In this document: positions 6,520 to 12,776 of the stretch, in pieces
Layout: each line of letters starts with the position of its first letter
Numbering within the stretch: the stretch's first letter is position 1
DNA from: an uncultured Holophagaceae bacterium
GTDB lineage: Bacteria; Acidobacteriota; Holophagae; Holophagales; Holophagaceae
Length of the DNA stretch: 14,469 nt
NCBI GenBank assembly: GCA_903890595.1
Contig: CAITBU010000155.1
Coordinates: forward strand, 1 to 14,469
Direction of reading: 5' to 3'
Notes under the pieces: generated by a model
The model's input: the letters and a program-made list of their open reading frames with translations, nothing else
The model's database searches: none
What the model was told of the DNA's origin: nothing
Translations under genes and position numbers: made by a program

Positions 6520-7239
6520 ATGATCGAGCTCGCTCAGGTCGTGAAGACCTACTCCGCCGGACTGGCCACCCCCTACACCGCCGTGGCTGGGGTCACCCTG
6601 GACATCCCGGGAGGCCAGCTAACTGTCCTCAAGGGGCCCAGCGGCTCCGGCAAGACCACCCTGCTCTCCCTCATTGGCTGCATGGCCCGCCCCACCTCAG
6701 GCCGCATCCACCTGCGCGGCCTGCCGCCGGGCCTCCTGCCCCCAGGGGCCGACGCGGACCCCCTGGAGATCACCAGCCTGCCTGAGCGCTTCCTCACCAC
6801 CATCCGCCGGCGCACCTTCGGCTTCATCTTCCAGCAGTTCAACCTGGTGCGCGGCATCTCGGTGCTGGAGAACGTCATGCTGCCCACCTACCCCACAGGG
6901 GAGGATCGGGAGGCCGTGGAGGCCCGGGCCGTGACCCGGCTGGAGGCCCTCGGGATGGCACGCCACCTGAAGGCCCCGGTGGACCGCCTATCCGGCGGCG
7001 AGGCCCAGCGCGTAGCCATTGCCCGGGCCCTCATCAACGATCCCCCCGTGATCATCGCAGACGAGCCCACGGCCCACCTGGACAGCCGCCTCTCCGCCGA
7101 GTTCATGGAGCTCATGGGCCAGTTCAAGGGGGCGGGCCGCACCCTGCTCATCGCCAGCCACGACCCCATCGTCCACGACTCCCCCCTGGCAGACCTGGTC
7201 ATCGTGATGCGGGACGGCCAGGTGGTCTCGGCCCCATGA
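6520..7239 (+). CDS. ABC transporter ATP-binding protein (LolD/MacB-type)
   Basis: A 239-residue ATPase that energises the adjacent FtsX-type permease. Motifs visible are Walker A GPSGSGKT (39-46), the Q-loop in FGFIFQQFNLV (100-110), signature LSGGEAQRVAIARAL (157-171), Walker B VIIADE (177-182) and the H-loop His214. Compared with LolD there is a Pro/Gly-rich insert at about 67-85 (GLPPGLLPPGADADP) between the first strands and the Q-loop, a region that often varies. The start ATG lies 2 bp after the permease stop and the stop overlaps the next start in an ATGA, both signs of translational coupling. Family assignment is firm; the transported or remodelled partner is not known. Confidence 0.95.
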   Translation: MIELAQVVKTYSAGLATPYTAVAGVTLDIPGGQLTVLKGPSGSGKTTLLSLIGCMARPTSGRIHLRGLPPGLLPPGADADPLEITSLPERFLTTIRRRTFGFIFQQFNLVRGISVLENVMLPTYPTGEDREAVEARAVTRLEALGMARHLKAPVDRLSGGEAQRVAIARALINDPPVIIADEPTAHLDSRLSAEFMELMGQFKGAGRTLLIASHDPIVHDSPLADLVIVMRDGQVVSAP

Positions 7240-8228
7240 TTCAGCACCCCGGCATCCTGGCCCTGCTCCTGGCCTCGGGCCTGGTGACCCTGCTGGTGGT
7301 TGCCGCCGCCGGCCTGGGCTGGCAGATCCTCCGGCACTGGGATCAGCGCAGCGGCACTGAGTCCCAGCTGGCTCTGGAGCGCCGGACCTACCTGGTGTCC
7401 GCCCTCCTGTCCCTGGCCCTGGGCGTGCAGGTGCTGTCCCTCTTCCTGTTCATCTTCACCGCCGACGGCCTCCACAGCCAGTTCGTGGGTGCCATGTGCG
7501 CCGCTGGCTCCCTGGCCGCGGCTCCCTACGGCTACACCACCCTGCTCCTGAAGGTCGGCACCTGCCTCCTTGCGGGTGCCTGGATCGTCCTCCACCGGGC
7601 CGATATCCGGGCCTATGACTGCCCCCTGATTCGCCCCAAGTTTGCCCTCCTGCTGGGCCTGGCCCCCCTGGTGCTGGCCGAGACCTACTTCCAGACCCGC
7701 TACCTCACGGGCCTCCGGGCCGATGTGATGACCTCCTGCTGTGGCAGCCTCTTCGGCCAAGGCCGCGAAGGCATCGCTGCCGAGCTGGCGGGGCTTCCGC
7801 CGGCCCTCATGCACCCGCTGTTCTGGGGCAGCCTGCTGGCCTTCGCCTTGGCGGGCACCTGGTTCCTTCGCTCCCGCCGGGGGGCCCTGGCCTTCTCCCT
7901 CCTGGGCCTCGCCTTCTTCGTGATCGCCCTGGTGGCCCTGGTCTCCGTGTTCGGCCTCTACATCTACGAGCTGCCGACCCACCACTGCCCCTTCTGCCTC
8001 CTGCACCGTGAGCATGGCTTCGTGGGCTATCCCCTCTACGCCACCCTGCTGGGGGGCGCCCTGACGGCCCTTGGGGTGGGCGTCCTCGCGCCTTTCAGGA
8101 GCCGCACCAGCCTGGCCTCGGTGCTACCGGCCATGCAGGTCCGGCTGGCCTGGACCGCCCTGGCCTGCGCAGCGGTGTTCACCCTCATCGTAGGGATCTG
8201 GGCCCTGGTCTCGCCCCTCCGGCTCTGA
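7236..8228 (+). CDS. Polytopic membrane protein with a His/Cys cluster, function unknown
   Basis: A 330-residue integral membrane protein with about eight hydrophobic segments (near 6-29, 52-75, 100-120, 136-158, 195-212, 217-243, 262-285, 302-326). Its striking feature is THHCPFCLLHREH (248-260), which packs His249, His250, Cys251, Cys254, His257 and His260 at a membrane boundary. There is also a Cys168-Cys169 pair and single cysteines at 88, 110 and 129. CPFC resembles a thiol-disulfide or metal-binding site, recalling DsbB/VKOR-type chemistry, but the overall sequence matches neither family that I can recognise. It is last in the nosL operon, overlapping the ATPase stop by ATGA, so it probably acts with the transporter. 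Its stop abuts the stop of the convergent gene without a spacer. Membrane topology is predicted by eye. Confidence 0.82.
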   Translation: MIQHPGILALLLASGLVTLLVVAAAGLGWQILRHWDQRSGTESQLALERRTYLVSALLSLALGVQVLSLFLFIFTADGLHSQFVGAMCAAGSLAAAPYGYTTLLLKVGTCLLAGAWIVLHRADIRAYDCPLIRPKFALLLGLAPLVLAETYFQTRYLTGLRADVMTSCCGSLFGQGREGIAAELAGLPPALMHPLFWGSLLAFALAGTWFLRSRRGALAFSLLGLAFFVIALVALVSVFGLYIYELPTHHCPFCLLHREHGFVGYPLYATLLGGALTALGVGVLAPFRSRTSLASVLPAMQVRLAWTALACAAVFTLIVGIWALVSPLRL

Positions 8229-8735
8229 TCAGCCTTTGCGGCGGGGCAGCACGTAGTTACGAACGGCCGCCTCCGTCTCCGGGAGGCGCAGGCCGGCCTC
8301 ATGGGCGAGGCGCAGCGCCTCCTCCAGCGGCATGCCGCGATCCAGCACCAGCCAGGGCACCACCACTGCGGCGGCGCGGTTGCCGTTGTTGCAGTGGAGG
8401 ACCACCTGGGAACGCGCCGGCAGGTCCCGGAGGAAGGCCCGCAGGAAGTCGAAGTCCTCGGCGGGCATAACCTTGCCGATGGCATAGCGGAGGTACCGCA
8501 CATCCATGTCCATCATGCGGCTGGCCTCGGCCTGGCAGTCCAGATCGGGCTCACCGTCCCGGCGCAGGTCCACCACATGGGTGATGCGCTGGCGCCGCAT
8601 GGCTTCGCAGACCGCAGCGCTCGGGAGGCCCTGTAGAACGTAGACCCCGCGGCGCACCTCCACGGCTCCGGGGATGCTCGAGTCGAAGGACATGAGCATG
8701 AGGGCGGGCACGACGAACAGCGCAGCCTTGAACAT
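8229..8735 (-). CDS. Secreted phosphatase/rhodanese-fold protein with HC-X4-R loop
   Basis: A 168-residue protein beginning with a hydrophobic segment (about 1-17) that looks like a signal peptide, so probably periplasmic. The body resembles dual-specificity or tyrosine phosphatase-like proteins: GVYVLQGLPS, ITHVVDLRRDGEPD, and the loop VVLHCNNGNRAA. In true PTPs the loop is HC-X5-R; here Arg follows Cys after four residues (C-N-N-G-N-R), as in rhodanese-like loops and DUF442-type proteins. The activity could therefore be phosphatase, sulfurtransferase or neither. The start ATG at 8735 has a G-rich ribosome site (GGGGGG) 5 bp away. The gene lies 152 bp beyond hemN on the same strand and has its own candidate promoter. 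Its 3' end meets the nosL operon end with zero spacing. Confidence 0.8.
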   Translation of the reverse strand: MFKAALFVVPALMLMSFDSSIPGAVEVRRGVYVLQGLPSAAVCEAMRRQRITHVVDLRRDGEPDLDCQAEASRMMDMDVRYLRYAIGKVMPAEDFDFLRAFLRDLPARSQVVLHCNNGNRAAAVVVPWLVLDRGMPLEEALRLAHEAGLRLPETEAAVRNYVLPRRKG

Positions 8736-8802
8736 GGAACCCCCCGCGAAGGGCCTGGATGGCCAGGCAGTTTCGCGAAGACCACCGAAGGGCTCCCCCA
8801 GC

Positions 8803-8878
8803 GGGGCGGAACCTCAGGGGCGGGAACCCACCGGGCGGGTCTCCACAGCCCCAATATAGGCCCCTCAGGGGCAGGAAC
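8803..8878. repeat. Three copies of a GGGGC(A/G)G(G)AAC motif upstream of the phosphatase-like gene
   Basis: The + strand reads GGGGCGGAAC (8803-8812), GGGGCGGGAAC (8817-8827) and GGGGCAGGAAC (8868-8878). The last two lie in a longer 16-bp direct repeat, CCTCAGGGGC(G/A)GGAAC, with one mismatch. The repeats sit between the hemN stop and the 8735 start codon and may be regulator sites or mRNA leader elements. Direct observation; function inferred. Confidence 0.4.
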
Positions 8879-8880
8879 AA
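8853..8880 (-). promoter_or_regulatory. Candidate promoter with a dyad in its spacer
   Basis: On the minus strand TTGTTC (8880-8875) and TATATT (8858-8853) are 16 bp apart, fair sigma-70-like -35 and good -10 elements. The spacer holds the palindrome GCCCC-TGA-GGGGC. A dyad between -35 and -10 is where MerR-type and some other activators bind; the same palindrome could alternatively be the hairpin ending hemN transcription, though no T-run follows. It would drive the phosphatase-like gene with a leader of roughly 110 bases. Confidence 0.35.
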
Positions 8881-8887
8881 TGGGGAC

Positions 8888-10258
8888 TTAGACCGTGCGT
8901 GAGAAGGCCGTCTTGGCGCTCATTCCGGCCAGGTAGGCATCGAAAGGCTGCACCAGGTTGCGCACGAAGCGCCGGCCCAGCTGGGTGATGAAGATGCCCT
9001 CGGGGCGGAGCTCCACGGTGCCCTGGGGGACCTCTGCCTGGAGCTGCGCCACGGCATCGGCGAAGAAGACCGGACCATCCAGGCCAAAGCGCGCCTTCAG
9101 CTCCTCCCAGCGCAGCTCGAAGTGGCCCATGAGGTGGTGGATCACCCAGCGCCGCAGCTCGTCGTCTTCGGAGAGCCGGTGCCCCTTGTGGATGGCCAAA
9201 TGCCCCTCGGTGATGCTGCGCTCCCACTTGGCGAGGATCTTCTCGTTCTGCGCGTAGACCCCGGCCACGTTGGAGATGGCACTGGGGCCGAAGCCCAGCA
9301 GGTCCGAGCCCGCCGACACGGCATAGCCCATGAAGTTGCGGATGAGGCGGCCCTCCAGCACGGCCTTGGCCATGGGGTCGCTGGGGTGGGCGAAGTGGTC
9401 CATCCCAATGGCCACGTAGCCGGCCTGCTCCAGCACCTCTGACGCCAGCAGGAGAAGCTCCAGGCGGGTCTCCGGCGTGGGCAGGGTCTCGGCGGGGATG
9501 CTGCGCTGGAAGGGCATGATGCTCGGCAGGTAGGCAAAGCCGTAGATGGCCATTCGGGACGGGGACAGCTCCAGCGTGGACTCCAGCGTGCGCCGGAAGG
9601 TCTCCATGGTCTGGCCCGGCAGGCCATAGACCAGGTCCAGGTTCACGCCTTCGAAGCCCAGCTCCCGGCACTGGCGCATGGCGTCCAGGGTGTGCTGCCA
9701 GGTCTGGCCGCGGGTGATGAGGGCCTGCACCCCCTCGTCCAGGTCCTGCACGCCGAAGGAGACGCGGTTGAAGCCCAGGGCCCGCAGGGTCGGCAGCTGA
9801 TCAGGCTGCAGGAAGGTGGGGTCCACTTCGATGGCGATCTCGGCCTCGGGCAGGAGCTCGAAGCGCTCCTTGAACAGGTTGAAGGTGCGCTGCAGGTCTT
9901 CGGATTTCAGGTAGGTGGGCGTGCCGCCGCCCCAGTGCAGCTGCAGGACCTTGCGGCGGTCCTTAAGGTGGGCGCAGGCCAGGTCCAGCTCCTGGGTCAC
10001 CGCCGCCAGGTAGGCCTCCACAGGATCGTACTGGGGGCTCACCACCACGTTGCAGCCGCAGTAGGCGCAGCGGCGGGGGCAGAAGGGGATGTGCAGATAC
10101 AGCGACAGGGCCTCGTCCTGGCGGAGGTCGGCGCGGTCCAGAGCCGCAAGGACCTCGGCCTCCGGGAAGTCCTCGGACCACACCGGCGGCATGGGATAGC
10201 CCGTGTAGCGCGGTCCGGGCCGGTCGTAGCGACGGATGAGATCGGCGAGGTCCGTCAT
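8888..10258 (-). CDS. hemN: Oxygen-independent coproporphyrinogen III oxidase (radical SAM)
   Basis: A 456-residue enzyme that decarboxylates two propionate side chains of coproporphyrinogen III to give protoporphyrinogen IX without oxygen. The radical-SAM cluster motif is FCPRRCAYCGC, with Cys60, Cys64 and Cys67 binding the 4Fe-4S cluster and the following Cys69 typical of true HemN; Tyr54 precedes it in YLHIPFC. WGGGTPTYL, the HemN GFNRVSFGVQD and YGLPGQT motifs, and the C-terminal HemN domain (about 360-450) are present, and the length is normal for the class. This sets it apart from the HemW/RadSAM look-alikes. The start ATG overlaps the hemE stop by 4 bp (ATGA). It is the last gene of the heme operon. 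Use of this enzyme fits anaerobic or microaerobic growth and the protoporphyrin-dependent route. Confidence 0.96.
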   Translation of the reverse strand: MTDLADLIRRYDRPGPRYTGYPMPPVWSEDFPEAEVLAALDRADLRQDEALSLYLHIPFCPRRCAYCGCNVVVSPQYDPVEAYLAAVTQELDLACAHLKDRRKVLQLHWGGGTPTYLKSEDLQRTFNLFKERFELLPEAEIAIEVDPTFLQPDQLPTLRALGFNRVSFGVQDLDEGVQALITRGQTWQHTLDAMRQCRELGFEGVNLDLVYGLPGQTMETFRRTLESTLELSPSRMAIYGFAYLPSIMPFQRSIPAETLPTPETRLELLLLASEVLEQAGYVAIGMDHFAHPSDPMAKAVLEGRLIRNFMGYAVSAGSDLLGFGPSAISNVAGVYAQNEKILAKWERSITEGHLAIHKGHRLSEDDELRRWVIHHLMGHFELRWEELKARFGLDGPVFFADAVAQLQAEVPQGTVELRPEGIFITQLGRRFVRNLVQPFDAYLAGMSAKTAFSRTV

Positions 10259-11241
10259 GCCTTGACCTCGTTCAGGACGGCCTGCAGCACGGCGGGATCG
10301 GTCTCAGGGGTGAGCCCGTGGCCCAGGTTGAAGATGTGCGGGTGCCCCTTCATGACATCCACGATGGCCCGGGCTTTGCGGCAGGCGGTCTCAGGCCCCG
10401 CCAGCAAGGCGATGGGGTCCAGGTTGCCCTGGAGCACCATCTTCGGGAAGCGGCGCCGGGCCTCGGCCATAGGTACCTGCCAGGGCACCGCCAGCCCCTT
10501 GCAGGAGAGCTGATTCAGGGAGTCTGGGAGGTAGCCCGTGCGGGCGAAAAACAGAGTGGGTGCCGCCGTGACCTGGGCCAGGGTGCGCTCCACCGCCGGC
10601 AGGGCGAACTCGGCGTAGTCCTGGGCGTCCAGCTCACCGGCCCAGGTGTCGAAGAGCTGGACGCCCTGGGCACCGGCGCCGATGTGCAGGTTGAGCAGCC
10701 GGGCGGCGGCGTCCGCCAGCTTGTCCAGCCACTTGCGGGCCAGGACAGGGTCGTGGTGCAGGAAGGCCTTGGCCTTCGTCCAGCTCTTGCTACCCTTCCC
10801 TTCGATGCCGTAGGCCAGCAGGGTCCAGGGCGCACCCGCAAAGCCCAGCATGGTGACCTGCTCAGGAAGCTGGGCCTTCACCTTGCGGATGGCCGCCTGC
10901 ACCGGCTCGAAGATCGACTCGTCCAGGGGGCGGTTGATGTCGATCTGGTCCAGGGTCTTGCCAATGCGCGGCCCACCCTCGGGGATGGTCACCTCGCAGC
11001 CCAGGGCGTCGAGGATCACCAGGATGTCGCTGAAGATGATGGCACCGTCGATCTGCGGGAAGCGCCGGATGGGCTGCAGGGTCACCTCCGCTGCCAGGTC
11101 CGAGTCGCTGAGCAGCTGCTCAAAGGTGGCCTTGGCCCGAATGGCCCGGTACTCCGGCAGAAAGCGCCCCGCCTGCCGCATGAACCACACCGGCGGCTTG
11201 TCGAGCGTCTCGCCATTCAAAACACGAAGCAGAGGCTGCAT
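10255..11241 (-). CDS. hemE: Uroporphyrinogen decarboxylase
   Basis: A 328-residue enzyme that removes the four acetate carboxyls of uroporphyrinogen III to give coproporphyrinogen III in the cytoplasm. The N-terminal signature PPVWFMRQAGRFLPEYR (16-32, with Arg22 and Arg26 contacting substrate) and the catalytic Asp72 in IIFSDILVI are intact, as are FAGAPWTLL and the C-terminal NLGHGLTPETDP. The start at 11241 was preferred to the ATG five codons upstream (11256), since GGAG is spaced correctly before it and the protein then begins MQPLLRVLNGE as usual in the family. It is translationally coupled to hemN by ATGA. The 147-bp gap to hemL is wider than other gaps in this operon and is filled by a repeat-like dyad. 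Confidence 0.97.
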   Translation of the reverse strand: MQPLLRVLNGETLDKPPVWFMRQAGRFLPEYRAIRAKATFEQLLSDSDLAAEVTLQPIRRFPQIDGAIIFSDILVILDALGCEVTIPEGGPRIGKTLDQIDINRPLDESIFEPVQAAIRKVKAQLPEQVTMLGFAGAPWTLLAYGIEGKGSKSWTKAKAFLHHDPVLARKWLDKLADAAARLLNLHIGAGAQGVQLFDTWAGELDAQDYAEFALPAVERTLAQVTAAPTLFFARTGYLPDSLNQLSCKGLAVPWQVPMAEARRRFPKMVLQGNLDPIALLAGPETACRKARAIVDVMKGHPHIFNLGHGLTPETDPAVLQAVLNEVKA

Positions 11242-11280
11242 GGGTACTCCGATCATTCACATCAAGACAGGGCAAGGACT

Positions 11281-11373
11281 CTCGCAGAGGGTCGCAGAGG
11301 CAGCGGAGAGCTCAGAGAAAAGCACAAGAGGCACTTCTCTGCGACCGCCGCCATCTCTGCGCCCCTCCGCGAG
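11281..11373. repeat. Nested inverted repeat between hemL and hemE (dispersed-repeat-like)
   Basis: Outer arms CTCGCAGAGG (11281-11290) and CCTCCGCGAG (11364-11373) pair with one mismatch. Inner arms GGTCGCAGAG (11290-11299) and CTCTGCGACC (11337-11346) pair perfectly. The unit CGCAGAGG recurs twice in tandem on the left and CTCTGCG twice on the right. From memory this resembles the CTCTGCG-rich short intergenic repeats found in many environmental genomes, but no copy search was possible. A T-run follows on the + strand, not in the direction of the operon. Confidence 0.55.
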
Positions 11374-11388
11374 CGTTTTTTCCATTTT

Positions 11389-12642
11389 TCAAAAGTCCTT
11401 CGCCACAGCCGCGACGGCTTGCTGGAAGTGGGCCAGCTCGGGGGCTCCGTGGGCGCCGCCGAGGAAGGCCACTTCGTAGCCGCTGGGGGGGAGGTAGACG
11501 CCTTGGCCCAGGAGGGCTTTGTGGAGGCGGTTGAAGGTGCTGATGGCCCCGCCCTGCACCGCATCGCTGCGGCGCACGCCGTCTTGAAACAGCGGCCAGA
11601 GCAGGCTGCCGTAGCGGGGGCAGCGTAGGCCGGGGATGGTCTCGAAGGCCGTGGCCCAGGCGGCGGCGGTGGTCTCCAGGGCTGCGTAAAAGGCCGGGGT
11701 CAGGTGGGCCATGGTGGCCAGGCCAGCGGCCATGGCCACGGGGTTGCCCGACAGGGTGCCCGCCTGGTACACCGGCCCATCCGGCGCCACCACACCCATG
11801 ATGTCCTTGCGGCCGCCGTAGAGGCCCACGGGCATGCCGCCGCCGATGATCTTGCCGTAGGTGGCCAGGTCCGGGGTGATGCCCAGGCGCTCGGCCGCGC
11901 CGCCCGGCGCCACGCGGAAGCCACTGATGACCTCGTCGAAGATCAGCACCACGCCGTGCTTGGTGCAGAGCTCACGGAGCCGCTGCAGAAACTCGGGCCG
12001 CTGGAGCAGCAGGCCGTTGTTGGCGGGGATGGGCTCGATGATGGCGGCGGCCAGCTCGGAGCCGATCTCAGCGAAGGTGCGCTCCAGGGTCTCCAGGTCG
12101 TCCAGCGAAACCACCGACGTCAGCTCCGCAATGGCCTTGGGCACACCGGCGCTGGTGGGGGCACCGAAGGTGATGAGGCCCGAGCCGGCCTTCACCAGCA
12201 GGCCATCGCTGTGGCCGTGGTAGCAGCCCTCGAACTTCAGGATGCGCTCCCGGCCCGTGAAGCCCCGGGCGGCGCGCAGGGCGGACATGACGGCCTCCGT
12301 ACCCGAGGACACGAAGCGCATCTTTTCGACGAAGGGCACCAGCTCCTTGATGCGCCGGGCCAGGGCCAGCTCCCGCCGGCTGGGAGCGCCAAAGGTGAGG
12401 CCCTCCTGCATGGCCTCGGTAACCGCCGCCAGGATGTCCGGATGGGCGTGCCCCAGGATCAGCGGCCCCCAGGACATGCAGAGGTCCAGGAAGCGCACCC
12501 CGTCCTCGTCCTCAAACCAGGCCCCGCGGGCCTTCTTGAAGAACTTGGGCGTCCCCCCCACCGCCCGGAACGCCCGCACCGGGCTAGAAACCCCACCAGG
12601 GAAATGCGTCAGCGCCTCAGCAAACAAAGTCTCATTGCTCAT
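11389..12642 (-). CDS. hemL: Glutamate-1-semialdehyde 2,1-aminomutase
   Basis: A 417-residue PLP enzyme that converts glutamate-1-semialdehyde to 5-aminolevulinate, so the organism makes ALA by the C5 route. The family motifs are CMSWGPLILGHAHP near the N-terminus, FVSSGTEAVMSALR, CYHGHSDG, IFDEVISGFR (PLP-contacting Asp236) and YGKIIGGGMPVG with the Schiff-base Lys264. The start at 12642 (MSNETLFAEA) is preferred to the ATG seven codons upstream, which has no ribosome site and adds residues atypical of the family; the site before 12642 is also weak (GGGCGGGA). The partner glutamyl-tRNA reductase (hemA) is not in the window. Repeat-like segments lie both before and after this gene. Confidence 0.97.
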   Translation of the reverse strand: MSNETLFAEALTHFPGGVSSPVRAFRAVGGTPKFFKKARGAWFEDEDGVRFLDLCMSWGPLILGHAHPDILAAVTEAMQEGLTFGAPSRRELALARRIKELVPFVEKMRFVSSGTEAVMSALRAARGFTGRERILKFEGCYHGHSDGLLVKAGSGLITFGAPTSAGVPKAIAELTSVVSLDDLETLERTFAEIGSELAAAIIEPIPANNGLLLQRPEFLQRLRELCTKHGVVLIFDEVISGFRVAPGGAAERLGITPDLATYGKIIGGGMPVGLYGGRKDIMGVVAPDGPVYQAGTLSGNPVAMAAGLATMAHLTPAFYAALETTAAAWATAFETIPGLRCPRYGSLLWPLFQDGVRRSDAVQGGAISTFNRLHKALLGQGVYLPPSGYEVAFLGGAHGAPELAHFQQAVAAVAKDF

Positions 12643-12674
12643 CACGTATCCCGCCCTTTTCATGCTCTAAGTTG

Positions 12675-12761
12675 CTTTTCTTCGTGTCTTCGTGTCTTCT
12701 CGGTATCGGCTGCGCCGATACGCGAGACAAAATGAAATATCGTGGTGAATCTTTTTCTTTT
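12675..12761. repeat. Repeat-like segment between hemB and hemL with an 8-bp hairpin
   Basis: The + strand has TTCGTGTC two and a half times in tandem (12681-12699), a perfect hairpin GTATCGGC-TGC-GCCGATAC (12703-12721), an AT-rich stretch, and TCGTGGTGAATC (12740-12751) followed by CTTTTTCTTTT. The outer parts recall the CTTCGTGTCTTCGTGGTGAA short repeat common in environmental genomes, here apparently split by about 40 bp carrying the hairpin. Recollection, not a search result. Base composition is visibly more AT-rich than the flanking genes. Confidence 0.5.
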
Positions 12762-12776
12762 CAGAATTGCCCGTGC

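Noticed and set aside
6888..8015. Open frame on - (about 375 codons) opposite the ABC ATPase and the membrane protein
   Set aside because: Gln/Gly/Glu-rich low-complexity translation, antisense to a gene with all ATPase motifs; no ribosome site.
11364..11383. Inverted repeat plus T-run after hemL as its terminator
   Set aside because: The T-run follows the repeat on the + strand, while hemL is transcribed on the minus strand.
10318..11628. Long open frame on + (about 436 codons) opposite hemE and hemL
   Set aside because: It lies antisense to two genes with intact catalytic motifs, has no recognisable domain, and is a GC-rich codon-bias shadow.
12681..12699. TTCGTGTC tandem units as the beginning of a CRISPR array
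   Set aside because: Repeats are 8 bp, contiguous and without spacers; no cas genes occur.
12703..12721. Perfect hairpin as a terminator of hemB transcription
   Set aside because: On the minus strand it is followed by CGAGAAGACACG, with no T-run, so it does not look like an intrinsic terminator.
11704..12735. Long open frame on + (about 343 codons) opposite hemL
   Set aside because: Antisense shadow of hemL; His/Gly/Ala-rich composition typical of reverse-frame translation of GC-rich DNA.
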